DNA of 64,000 nucleotides from Ferruginibacter paludis (GTDB lineage: Bacteria; Bacteroidota; Bacteroidia; Chitinophagales; Chitinophagaceae): contig NZ_JAUFQJ010000002.1 of NCBI RefSeq assembly GCF_030409685.1, positions 310,001 through 374,000 of the forward strand, in the 5' to 3' direction. Position 1 is the stretch's first letter; the number at the start of each line of letters is the position of its first letter. Of the stretch, positions 44,359 through 54,067 are shown piece after piece. The notes beneath the pieces are model-generated. The model saw nothing but the letters and a program-made list of their open reading frames with translations. It did not search any database and was not told the DNA's origin. Position numbers and translations under genes: made by a program.

Positions 44359-47300
44359 ATGAAGGTTAACATCAGGACATACAGTAACAATCAATACACC
44401 TGCAGTAACCGAAGCGATTTGCTGAATGATGATACGGTGCAACTGGTACTTGGTTTTGGAGCAAAACAACTACTTGCCGGCGACAACATGTACCTGCAGT
44501 TACGCGGGCAATATCCGAATGCTGATATCGTACTTTGTTCAACTTCAGGCGAAATTTTTGAAGATAAAGTAACAGACAATTCGGTGTCAGTAACTGCCAT
44601 TGAATTTAACAATACGACAGTAGAAACAGCGTCGGTAAATATCGGCGATTTTAATAACGATGGTTTTGCTGCCGGGGCTTCGCTGGTGCGGCAGCTGCAA
44701 ACAACCAACCAGCTTTGTTATATCATGATCTTATCTGATGGCGGTAAAGTAAATGGCAGTGAGTTGGTGAATGGCATAAATTCCTGCGTTCAAAATAATA
44801 TTCCGGTTACAGGTGGTCTTGCAGGTGATGGCAGTTCTTTTATATCAACCATCGTGGGGCTTAATGAAGCACCGGTATCGGGAAAAATAGTTGCTGTAGC
44901 ATTTTATGGAACTCATCTCAAAATAGCACATGGCTCTATGGGCGGATGGGAGATGTTTGGTCCGGAAAGACTGTCTTCACATGCGTTTAAAATCAGCGAA
45001 CAGGAATATGCGACCATGAACGAGCAGTTAATGGCGGAAAATAAACTGAAAAAAGAAAGCATTAAAAATTTAAAAGAGGCTATCAGGAACGTAGAAGATG
45101 AGGGAGACAGTACTGCTGCTATTAATATAGATGAAGATAATTTGCTTGATACAATCGCCGGCCTGAATGAACAAATCAGCAAACGCAAAAAGGTAGAGCA
45201 GGAATTAAAAGATTCCCGGTATCACTTGTCCGCAGCGGCTAACCGTTTGTCACAACTGATAGCAAACCTGCATCATGGCATCTTACTGGAAGATGAAAAC
45301 AGGAATATTGTTTTAACCAACCAGTTATTCTGTGACATGTTTAATATACCAGCGTCACCAGAATCATTGAAGAGGGTAAGCTGTAAAAAGTCAGCAGAAG
45401 AATCAAAGCATTTATTTAAACAGCCTGCGGTTTTTGTTGAACGCATGGATGAACTTTTGCGGCATAAAGAGTTGAGGGTTGGTGATGAACTTGAGATGAC
45501 AGACGGGCGAATTTTGCAACGGGATTTTGTACCCATTTATGATAACAATGTATACAAAGGGCACTTATGGACGTATAATGATATCACTGGCGAAAAGGAA
45601 AGGGAACATGAATTGGAGCGGTTGTCACTGGTGGCAAGTGCCAACGAAAATGGTGTTGGGTTTTGCAGTGCATCAGGGGTAATAGACTGGGCCAACAAAG
45701 GCTTTTTAAAACTTACCGGTTACAGCCTTGAGGAAGTGGTGGGCAGAAAAGCGGTGGATCTCTGCATCGGCCCATTAAGTGATTTAGGGACTATTAAGAA
45801 AATGCTTGAGGCCTTTTATGCCGGCAAAGCATTTAGTATTGAAGTAATCCACTATCGAAAAGACGGCACCCATTTTTGGGGAAGACTAAAAGGCCAGGCA
45901 ATTAAGGATAAGGATGGCAATGTGAAGCAATATTTTTCCATGCTGGAAGATATTACCGCAGAAAAAGAAAAGGAGGAACCACTCCGGGTATTGTCGCTGA
46001 TTGCAGAAGACAACATCAATGCGGTGATCATTTCTGATGCCAGGGGACGTATAAGTTGGGTAAATAAAAGCTTTACAAAAGTTACCGGCTACCAGTTGGA
46101 TGAAGTGAAGGGCAAAACACCATCCATGATGCAGGGGCCGGATACGAACACCGAAACCATAGCCTATTTAAGAAGACAGATTGCGGCAGGTAACCCTTTT
46201 AATTGCGAAATTCTAAATTATACCAAAAGTGGCCAAACCTATTGGGTAAGGGTGCTGGGACAAGCCATTCGGAACGGCAAAGGTGAACTAACAGGATTTT
46301 TTGCATTGGAAGAAAATGTTTCCAAGGAAAAAGAAGATCAGCAAAAACTAAAAGATTATGAATCCCGCTTCAGGCAAGCTTTTGAAAAGATTGGCGACAA
46401 TGTGTGGGAGCATGATTTCGCCACGGGAGAAACGTATTTTTCAAACACAAAAAGTCACCTGCTGGGGTATGATTTGAATGAATTTGCTAACAATGTGAAT
46501 TTATGGTGGAAGAATGCTTATGACGATGATCGGCACCTGCTGGAAGAGAATGATGCAAAATACAAAAGAGGAGCAATTGATCACCATATACTGGAATATC
46601 GCATCAGGCATAAAGATGGTTCTGTAAGGTGGGTGATGGACAGGGGAGTAGTAATAGAATCAACACCGGAAGGCCTGCCGTTAAAAATTATCGGTACGCA
46701 TACCGACATAACCGAACGAAAGAATGCCGAAGTATTATTGCAGCGGGAAGAGCAAAAATACCGCAGCATCATTGCCAATATGAATCTTGGCTTAATGGAA
46801 GTGGATTTGGATGAAAAGGTAATTTTTGTTAACCAGAGTTTTTGCGACATGAGCGAATACTCAACCGATGAAATTATTGGTAAAAAAGCTTCCGACATTT
46901 GTATAAAAGAAAAGTACATAAACCTTGTAGAAAGCAAAAAAACTAGCCGGAAACAGGGTATTTCGGATGCTTATGAAATTGAAATCAAAAACAAAAGCGG
47001 ACAGACAAAATGGTGGCTGGTGAGTGGCGCCCCGCGTTACAATGACAATGGAGAACTGGTTGGATCTATCGGCATTCACCTGGACATTACCGATCGGAAG
47101 CAACTGGAAACGGAACTGATTGTAGCACGCCGACTGGCTGAGGGCTCAACAAAAAGTAAGTAGGTTTTCCTGGCCAATATGAGCCATGAAATACGCACCC
47201 CGATGAACGCTATACTTGGTATGGCCAACCAGCTTGCCAAAACCAGCCTGGATGGCAAACAAAAATTCTACCTGGATACCATCAACTCAGCATCCGAAAT

Positions 47301-48270
47301 TTGCTGGTGATTATAAATGATATTCTGGATCTTTCAAAAATTGAAGCAGGCAAACTGCAACTTGAAAATATTGGCTTTGAACCGAAAGAAATGGTGAGCC
47401 GGGCAATGCAGGTATTGATGCACCGGGCCGAGGAAAAGGGCATCACATTGACAAATTCATCCTGTGATGAAGATTTGTCGCCGGCATTGATCGGCGACCC
47501 CTACCGGCTTAACCAGGTATTGCTTAACCTCATCAGTAATGCCATCAAGTTTACAACAAAGGGCGGTGTTAATTTGTCCTGTGTTGTGTTAAAGGAATCA
47601 CCGTTAACCCAAACAATTAGTGTAAGTGTAAAAGATACCGGTATAGGCATGGATGGCTTTTTTGTAAAAAGCTTATTTGATAAATTTTCACAGGAAGATG
47701 TATCGGTAACAAGGCAGTACGGCGGTACCGGTTTAGGTATGAGCATTTGTAAAGACCTGGTTGAATTGATGGGAGGAGACATAAGTGTTGAAAGCACAAA
47801 GGGTGTAGGTACCCGCGTTTCTATTTATCATTGAATTTGCAAAAGGAACTCTTAACGCCCTTCCGGCAAAAGACACATTCAATTTTAGCAAAGAAATGTT
47901 GGCTGCTAAAACAATATTGGTGGTGGATGATAATACAATGAACCGGCTGGTAGCCAAAACAATTCTTGGTAATTATGGTGCCGTGGTAATTGAAGCAGTG
48001 AATGGCAGCGAGGCGATCGATTTACTTGCACAACCGGGGATTGATGTGGTGTTGATGGATATACAGATGCCGGTAATGGGTGGTATGGAAGCGACTGAAA
48101 TCATCCGGAAAACCATCAGCCAAACCTTACCCATTATAGCATTAACGGCAAATGCCATTAAAGGCGATAACGAAAAATACCTAAAAGGTGGCATGAACGC
48201 TTATCTTTCAAAACCTTTTAAAGAGTTTGATTTGCTGAACATTGTCGCCTCAAGTATTAATAAAAAATAA
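44359..48270 (+). pseudogene. Broken FIST/multi-PAS hybrid histidine kinase
   Basis: An intact protein would run from a FIST N-terminal sensory domain (about 1-205) through a coiled coil, five PAS units, HisKA, HATPase and a receiver. Three lesions split it. A TAG at 47161-47163 follows STKSK, where the paralogue has [13 protein letters not shown] one-base deletion near 47296-47300 (expected [10 protein letters not shown]) shifts the frame. A one-base insertion near 47828-47833 ends the HATPase at VSIYH. The receiver (47896-48270) keeps Asp in LMDIQMPVMGG and could be expressed alone. The FIST part also jumps from GSMGGWEMFGPERL straight into the coiled coil, so the FIST_C domain appears deleted. 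The separate frames are 44359-47163, 47301-47834 and 47896-48270. It is probably a decayed duplicate of the 41841 kinase; local assembly error is less likely given three separate events. Confidence 0.8.
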
Positions 48271-48699
48271 ACTTCAATAAAGCCTGTCTATACCCTTTTT
48301 AACTAAACCTCAACTGGTTTATGCAGCGTATTTTATTTTGATAAACCAGCAGTTTTTACAATACTGCAAACCAGCCTGGCTTATAGTATTGTAATCGTTT
48401 TTAATGTTGCCTTCAGTAAAAGCGAGGTTAATTATTAACCAAATTTGGATAATAATGAGGTGCCCGCTTATTCGCTTTAACCGTAGTTTTCCATTTTAAT
48501 TCGGTTTGCTTTATTGGTTTGATAGCGTAACTTTTGCATGTTATAAAACAAGGGAGTGCCTGCGAATGTAAACCGTATCGGTTTAGTAACTGCGGGTACG
48601 CCAGCAATGAAAAAATGGCTATATTGGCGACGGAATTTTATTAACCACTTAATGCAGCTTTGCATTTACAACGATTGAAAATTTTAAACAGTTTATTGT
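48271..48699. other. Upstream region of the fucose operon
   Basis: These 429 bases contain no supported gene. Near 48300-48345 there is a stretch resembling the leader of the 41841 kinase gene (both contain CCTCAACTG followed by TTTAT-rich sequence), probably a leftover of duplication. A perfect palindrome lies at 48426-48440 and is listed separately. The promoter of the fucose genes is expected in the last 150 bases. Confidence 0.5.
48426..48440. promoter_or_regulatory. Perfect 15-bp palindrome upstream of the fucose genes
   Basis: GGTTAATTATTAACC has two perfect seven-base arms around a central T. It lies 260 bases before the first fucose gene. It could bind a dimeric repressor or activator; distance from the start codon is large, so the assignment is tentative. 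Confidence 0.35.
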
Positions 48700-50355
48700 A
48701 TGCAGTCAGATAAAGTAAGAAATTTGGTAGTAAAAATGCATCCAAAAGATAACGTGCTGGTTGCGCTGACAGATCTTGCTAAGGGAGAAACCATTGCTTA
48801 CAGTGATGAACATTTTTTGTTACTTGACACCGTAAAGGCAAAGCATAAATTTTATACAACCGACTTAAGCGCAGGCGATGAAGTTATCATGTACGGCGTG
48901 CTGGTTGGTAAGGCGCAATATCCCATTGCAAAAGGTAGTTTAATGACGACCGACAATATAAAGCATGCAGCGGATCCCTATGTATACCGCGAAGTTGATT
49001 TTAAGTGGCAGGCGCCGGATGTGTCCAAATACCAGCATCTCACTTTTAATGGTTACAAAAGATCCGACGGACGTGTGGGTACCGCCAATTACTGGCTTTT
49101 TGTGCCAACCGTATTTTGCGAAAACCGAAATATGGACGTGATAAGGGAAGCCCTGCAAAATGAACTCGGCTATGCAGTTACCGACAAATACATTCAATAC
49201 ACCCATCAGTTATTAAATGCGTATCAAAAAGGTGAAAACCTTGATACTGTTGACGTGCAGCTAAATGCCACCGCCCATACCAACAGGGTATTTGAAAATG
49301 TGGATGGTATCAAATTTCTCAATCACCAGGGTGGGTGTGGTGGTACCAGGCAGGATGCAGCAACGCTCAGCGCCTTGCTGGCTGCCTATGCCAATCATCC
49401 CAACGTAGGCGGCGTAACTGTACTAAGCCTTGGGTGCCAGAACCTGCAAACGCAGGATTTTTTGAATGATGTAAAAAAGCAAAACCCCCATTTTGATAAA
49501 CCGTTGCTGATTTTTGAACAGCAGCAATCACTGAGCGAAGAACAACTGGTAGCCGATGCGATTAAACAAACATTTGAAGGGCTTGTTGAAATAAACAAAC
49601 TGGAAAGAACACCTGCACCGCTAAGTGAATTGTGTGTAGGCGTAAAATGTGGTGGCAGCGACGGCTTTAGTGGCGTATCTGCGAATCCTGCTGTAGGATA
49701 CACATCTGATTTACTGGCAGCATTGGGAGCAAAGGTTTTACTGGCGGAGTTTCCCGAGCTATGTGGCGCAGAACAAAACCTGGTTGACCGTTGCACGTCG
49801 GAAGAAGCTGCAAAAAAGTTCATCCGTTTGATGAGCACCTATGATGCGCAGGCACACAGCGTTGGCTCTGGTTTTCACATGAATCCTTCTCCGGGAAATA
49901 TAAAAGATGGCCTGATTACCGATGCCATCAAAAGCGCCGGCGCCGCAAAAAAAGGCGGTACATCGCCGGTGGTGGATGTGCTGGATTATACAGAAGCCGC
50001 TACCAAACCGGGTTTAAGCCTGGTATGTACACCCGGTAATGATGTGGAAGCAACAACAGGAAAAGCAGCTTCCGGTGCAACGCTTATTTTATTTACAACA
50101 GGGCTCGGCACACCAACCGGTAACCCCGTTTGCCCGGTAATAAAAGTGGCTACCAATTCTGTGCTGGCAAAAAAGATGGCTGATATCATCGATATCGATT
50201 GCGGCCCCATCATCAGCGGTGAAAAAACAATTGAACAAATGGGTGAAGATATCCTGGATTATTGCATCAAGGCAGCCAGTGGCGAAATCATTCCCAAAGC
50301 AGTTCAGTTAAACCAGGATGATTTTATTCCATGGAAACGTGGTGTAAGCCTTTAA
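48700..50355 (+). CDS. UxaA-family dehydratase, probable L-fuconate dehydratase
   Basis: The 551-residue protein has the altronate dehydratase (UxaA) layout: an N-terminal SAF-like domain (about 10-90) and a large C-terminal catalytic domain from about 110. Visible motifs are GRVGTANYWLFVPTVFCENRN, the Cys-containing NHQGGCGGTRQDA, SLGCQN, LCVGVKCGGSDGFSG, FPELCGAEQN and GNPVCPVIKVATN. The conserved cysteines fit an Fe-dependent active site. In this operon the neighbours point to L-fuconate (6-deoxy-L-galactonate) rather than altronate as substrate, giving 2-keto-3-deoxy-L-fuconate. A UxaA-type protein is also found in the Campylobacter jejuni fucose locus. Family assignment is strong; the substrate is inferred from context. 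Confidence 0.85.
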   Translation: MQSDKVRNLVVKMHPKDNVLVALTDLAKGETIAYSDEHFLLLDTVKAKHKFYTTDLSAGDEVIMYGVLVGKAQYPIAKGSLMTTDNIKHAADPYVYREVDFKWQAPDVSKYQHLTFNGYKRSDGRVGTANYWLFVPTVFCENRNMDVIREALQNELGYAVTDKYIQYTHQLLNAYQKGENLDTVDVQLNATAHTNRVFENVDGIKFLNHQGGCGGTRQDAATLSALLAAYANHPNVGGVTVLSLGCQNLQTQDFLNDVKKQNPHFDKPLLIFEQQQSLSEEQLVADAIKQTFEGLVEINKLERTPAPLSELCVGVKCGGSDGFSGVSANPAVGYTSDLLAALGAKVLLAEFPELCGAEQNLVDRCTSEEAAKKFIRLMSTYDAQAHSVGSGFHMNPSPGNIKDGLITDAIKSAGAAKKGGTSPVVDVLDYTEAATKPGLSLVCTPGNDVEATTGKAASGATLILFTTGLGTPTGNPVCPVIKVATNSVLAKKMADIIDIDCGPIISGEKTIEQMGEDILDYCIKAASGEIIPKAVQLNQDDFIPWKRGVSL

Positions 50356-50515
50356 TAGTTATAAGTTGTGAGTTATAAGTTATAAGTTTTTTTCTGGCTG
50401 TTAATTTATAATGCAAGGATAAAGTACAACGATTGACTATTGACCATTGACTATCGACGATTAACATGAAATACCGACACTCATAATTCCTAACTCATCA
50501 CTCATAACTAAAAAC
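50356..50515. repeat. Intergenic degenerate inverted repeat
   Basis: The left end (50357-50388, built from TTATAAGTT and GTGAGTT units) and the right end (about 50480-50511, CTCATAA and CTAACTCATCACTC units) are imperfect inverted copies, matching at about 24 of 31 positions. Between them lies a tandem-like GACTATTGACCATTGACTAT stretch. A relative lies at about 53690-53725. This looks like a family of short intergenic repeats rather than coding DNA. Confidence 0.55.
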
Positions 50516-51280
50516 ATGTTTTCTCTTAAAAATAAAAAAGCAGTTGTAACCGGTGGTGGCAGCGGCATTGGAAAAGCCATTTCAGTTTTATTTGCGCAAC
50601 AGGATGCTGAAGTACACATCATTGAATTGACAGAGGCAAGTGCTGCAGCAGCGGTGGATGAAATTACCGCTCTTGGAAAAAAAGTTGTTGCTCATGCATG
50701 TAATGTGGCCAACCAACAAGAAGTGTTGTCAACATTTGAAAAAATAGGTAAGCTGGATATCCTGGTGAACAACGCCGGCATTGCGCATGTTGGCAAGGCG
50801 GATACAACAAACGAGGCAGACTTCGACCGCATCATCAATGTAAATGTAAAAGGTGTTTACAACTGTATCTATGCCGCCATTCCGCAGTTGCGTATTGCCG
50901 GTGGTGGCATCGTGTTGAATATGGCTTCTATCGCAGCACTGGTTGGTATTCCGGATAGGTTTGTATATTCAACAGCCAAAGGAGCTGTAATGGCCATGAC
51001 CTTATCCGTTGCAAAAGACTATATGGCGGAAAATATCCGCTGCAATTCTATTTCACCGGCACGGGTGCACACACCCTTTGTAGACGGATTTATAGCCAAA
51101 AATTATCCTGGCAAAGAAGCGGAAATGTTTGAGAAGCTATCCAAAAGTCAGCCGGTTGGCCGTATGGCGAGGCCGGATGAAATCGCCGCACTTGCCTTAT
51201 ATTTATGCAGCGATGAAGCCTCCTTTATTACCGGTTGCGATTACCCGATTGATGGCGGTTTTGTAAAGTTGAATAACTAG
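50516..51280 (+). CDS. SDR oxidoreductase, probable 2-keto-3-deoxy-L-fuconate dehydrogenase
   Basis: The 254-residue short-chain dehydrogenase has the cofactor motif TGGGSGIGKA, the NNAGIA motif, catalytic Ser in NMASIAALVG and an intact YxxxK (YSTAKGAVMAM). The C-terminus ends with the usual GCDYPIDGGFV. An acidic residue after strand 2 (HIIELTEAS) suggests NAD rather than NADP. In context it would oxidise 2-keto-3-deoxy-L-fuconate at C4 to the 2,4-diketo acid used by the FAH-family enzyme encoded at 52791. Soluble and cytoplasmic. The reaction is inferred from operon content. Confidence 0.82.
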   Translation: MFSLKNKKAVVTGGGSGIGKAISVLFAQQDAEVHIIELTEASAAAAVDEITALGKKVVAHACNVANQQEVLSTFEKIGKLDILVNNAGIAHVGKADTTNEADFDRIINVNVKGVYNCIYAAIPQLRIAGGGIVLNMASIAALVGIPDRFVYSTAKGAVMAMTLSVAKDYMAENIRCNSISPARVHTPFVDGFIAKNYPGKEAEMFEKLSKSQPVGRMARPDEIAALALYLCSDEASFITGCDYPIDGGFVKLNN

Positions 51281-51446
51281 TATGGAATAAAAATCGGTTT
51301 AATTTAAATTGCTTGTTGTATACCAGCAGTTGTTTTTCATAGCGACATTGTTGCGTCGCAATCCTTTCATCCGTATACCTTTGGGCGGCCTGTTGATGCA
51401 ACAGGTAAATTTAATGAAGTAAACACTTTTAATAATTGCTTTAAAT

Positions 51447-52781
51447 ATGAAAAGAATAAAAAGTATCGCCCTTGTTTTTTTGCTTGCGGCCATAGCCATT
51501 TCAAGCCAGGCACAAACTTATACGCCGGCACCCGAAAATATAAAAGCCCGCCAGCAATTCCGCGATGATAAGTTTGGTCTTTTCATTCACTGGGGCCCGT
51601 TCAGCATTCCCGGGGCAGGGGAGTGGGTAATGAATGAAAGAGGGATTCCCTATAACAATTATAAAAGGCTGATGGATTTTTTTAACCCCATTGAGTTTAA
51701 TGCAGAGCAGTGGGTAAGCATGGCAAAAAATGCCGGGATGAAATACATCACGTTGATCACTCGCCACCATGATGGCTTCAGCATGTGGGATACCAAATAT
51801 TCCGACTACAACATCATGCATTCGCCTTACAAAAAAGACATCGTAAAAATGATGGCCGATGAATGTCACAAACAGGGCATCCAGTTATTTTTATATTATT
51901 CTTTGCTCGATTGGGGAAGAGACGATTATCCGCATGAAACCGGTAAAACCGGTCAGCACGCAGGCAGAACAGGGCACGGCGACTACGCAAGTTATTTGCA
52001 GTTTATGAAGAACCAGTTGACGGAGTTGCTGACTAACTACGGTACTATCGGTGGTATTTGGTTTGACGGGCACTGGGACCAGACACAACCCGAAGGTGCC
52101 GCGGACCGCACTTCAAGAATTAACTGGAAATACGATGAAATATATGGACTGATTCATAAGTTGCAACCACAGGCAATGATTGGCAACAATCATCACATGA
52201 CACCTTTTGCCGGCGAAGATTTTCAGATGTTTGAAAAAGATTTGCCGGGCGAAAATAAATCGGGTTTAAGTTTCCAGGAAGCCTCGCTGCAGTTGCCTGT
52301 TGAAACATGCGAGACCATGAATAATTCATGGGGATTCAATCTCAATGATAACAATTACAAAACAGTCAAACAACTAATTCATTACCTGGTTAAAGGCGCT
52401 GGCAGGGATGTCAATTTTTTACTGAACGTTGGCCCCATGCCCAATGGGAAAATTCAACCAGAGTTTACTGATACATTAAAGGCAATCGGCCAGTGGATGC
52501 AGGCAAATGGTGAAACCATTTACGGAACCAGGGGGAATATTTATCCGCCGCAGGATTGGGGTGTTGTAACGGTAAAAAATAAAACCTACTTCGTGCATAT
52601 CCTTCAACCAAATTCAGACGGACCCATTTTTATGCCCGGGATAAAAGGAAAAATTATTTCAGCAACGGTAAGGGGCGGCAAAAAAATAAAATTCAAGCAG
52701 CAGGCCGAAGGCGCTTTTCTATACCTGGATGGCGTACAGCCGGATGCGATTGATACCATAATTGAATTACAATTACAATAA
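51447..52781 (+). CDS. Alpha-L-fucosidase, GH29
   Basis: The 444-residue exported enzyme (signal peptide MKRIKSIALVFLLAAIAISSQA) has the GH29 barrel: FGLFIHWGPFS, the substrate-binding histidines in ITRHHDGFSMW, LFLYYSLLDW, and the catalytic nucleophile Asp207 in GGIWFDGHWD. A small beta-sandwich domain closes the C-terminus. It releases L-fucose from glycans in the periplasm or outside. The FAH-family gene follows nine bases after the stop, so it is embedded in the fucose operon. The general shape resembles broad-specificity GH29 (subfamily A) enzymes. Confidence 0.93.
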   Translation: MKRIKSIALVFLLAAIAISSQAQTYTPAPENIKARQQFRDDKFGLFIHWGPFSIPGAGEWVMNERGIPYNNYKRLMDFFNPIEFNAEQWVSMAKNAGMKYITLITRHHDGFSMWDTKYSDYNIMHSPYKKDIVKMMADECHKQGIQLFLYYSLLDWGRDDYPHETGKTGQHAGRTGHGDYASYLQFMKNQLTELLTNYGTIGGIWFDGHWDQTQPEGAADRTSRINWKYDEIYGLIHKLQPQAMIGNNHHMTPFAGEDFQMFEKDLPGENKSGLSFQEASLQLPVETCETMNNSWGFNLNDNNYKTVKQLIHYLVKGAGRDVNFLLNVGPMPNGKIQPEFTDTLKAIGQWMQANGETIYGTRGNIYPPQDWGVVTVKNKTYFVHILQPNSDGPIFMPGIKGKIISATVRGGKKIKFKQQAEGAFLYLDGVQPDAIDTIIELQLQ

Positions 52782-52790
52782 ATTACAACA

Positions 52791-53648
52791 ATGAAACTAA
52801 TCAGATTTGGCGAACCCGGTAAAGAAAAGCCAGGCATTTTAAAAGACGAAAAAAGATGGGACGTATCTGCTATTGTGAGTGATTACAACGAAGCTTTTTT
52901 TGAAAACGACGGGTTAATAAAATTGCAGGAAGCCATTGATAAGGGAACTGTATTTCCTGAAGTGGACGCAACGGTTAGGCTTGGCTCGGCCGTCGCAAGA
53001 CCCTCTAAAATAATTTGCATTGGTTTAAACTATGTCGATCATTGTGTGGAAACAAACGCCCCCATACCTGTAGAACCGATCATTTTTTTTAAATCTACCA
53101 CGGCATTGTGCGGCCCTGATGATAATGTGATCATCCCCAAAAACAGTGTAAAAACAGACTGGGAAGTAGAGCTTGCTTTTGTGATGAGTAAAAAAGCCAG
53201 TTATGTTGAAGAAGCCAATGCAATGGATTATGTAGCCGGTTACTGCCTGCACAATGATTACAGCGAACGGGCATTTCAGATTGAACGTGGCGGACAGTGG
53301 GCCAAAGGAAAGGGTTGTGATACATTTGCCCCGCTCGGGCCGTTTCTTGCCACCAAAGACGAAATTGCCGATGTAGATAACTTACCGATGTGGTTGACCG
53401 TAAATGGCAAAAAATATCAAAACAGCAATACATTGAACCTGGTTTTTAAAATTCCTTTTTTAGTGCATTATTTAAGCCAGTTCATGACCCTGCTTCCCGG
53501 AGATGTAATCAGCACAGGCACACCTCCAGGGGTGGGATTAGGTATTAAACCAGAACCAGTATACCTGAAAGCAGGTGATGTTGTTGAATTAGGAATTGAA
53601 GGACTGGGAACGAGTAAGCAACATGCGGTGGCATATGCGGCCAATTAA
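52791..53648 (+). CDS. FAH-family hydrolase, probable 2,4-diketo-3-deoxy-L-fuconate hydrolase
   Basis: The 285-residue protein shows the fumarylacetoacetate hydrolase core: IGLNYVDHCVE, metal ligands in DWEVELAFVM and LHNDYSERAFQ, and GDVISTGTPPGVGLG near the end. The family cleaves C-C bonds in beta-diketo acids. Placed between fucosidase and mutarotase genes, the natural reaction is cleavage of 2,4-diketo-3-deoxy-L-fuconate to pyruvate and L-lactate, the last step of the non-phosphorylating fucose route. Cytoplasmic, Mg- or Mn-dependent. Family assignment is strong; substrate by context. Confidence 0.88.
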   Translation: MKLIRFGEPGKEKPGILKDEKRWDVSAIVSDYNEAFFENDGLIKLQEAIDKGTVFPEVDATVRLGSAVARPSKIICIGLNYVDHCVETNAPIPVEPIIFFKSTTALCGPDDNVIIPKNSVKTDWEVELAFVMSKKASYVEEANAMDYVAGYCLHNDYSERAFQIERGGQWAKGKGCDTFAPLGPFLATKDEIADVDNLPMWLTVNGKKYQNSNTLNLVFKIPFLVHYLSQFMTLLPGDVISTGTPPGVGLGIKPEPVYLKAGDVVELGIEGLGTSKQHAVAYAAN

Positions 53649-53734
53649 TAATTAATAATTTTTTCAAAGCCGGCATTCTCTCTTTTGTACTTATCACTTA
53701 CAACTTATTACTTACAGACTACAACTAAAAGGTT

Positions 53735-54067
53735 ATGCAAAAATACTGCCTCGCTCTGGATTTAAAGGATGACCCGCAGTTAATAGCTGAATACAAGGCT
53801 TATCACAAAAATGTTTGGCCTGCCATCATAACGAGCATAAAAGAAGCCGGTATTACTGTTCTGGATATTTATTGCGTTGGTAACCGCATGTTCATGATCA
53901 TTGAAGCAACGGCTGATTTTTCTTTTGAGAAAAAATCGGCTATGGATGCCGCCAATAGCACGGTTCAGGAATGGGAAACATTAATGTGGAAATTTCAGCA
54001 GGCATTGCCCTGGGCCGAACCCGGACAAAAATGGCTGCTGATGGAAAAAATATTTGAATTGCCATGA
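53735..54067 (+). CDS. RhaM-family sugar mutarotase (probably acting on L-fucose)
   Basis: The 110-residue protein belongs to the L-rhamnose mutarotase (RhaM, DUF718) family: EYKAYHKNVWPAI with the conserved His, GNRMFMIIEA, and the C-terminal ALPWAEPGQKWLLMEKIFEL. These enzymes interconvert alpha and beta anomers. In this operon the substrate is probably L-fucose, supplying the anomer used by the dehydrogenase. The stop codon overlaps the start of the next gene by four bases (ATGA at 54064), indicating translational coupling. Confidence 0.88.
   Translation: MQKYCLALDLKDDPQLIAEYKAYHKNVWPAIITSIKEAGITVLDIYCVGNRMFMIIEATADFSFEKKSAMDAANSTVQEWETLMWKFQQALPWAEPGQKWLLMEKIFELP

Noticed and set aside
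48477-48665. 62-codon minus-strand open frame before the fucose operon
   Set aside because: Low-complexity basic translation without family features; lies in a promoter region.
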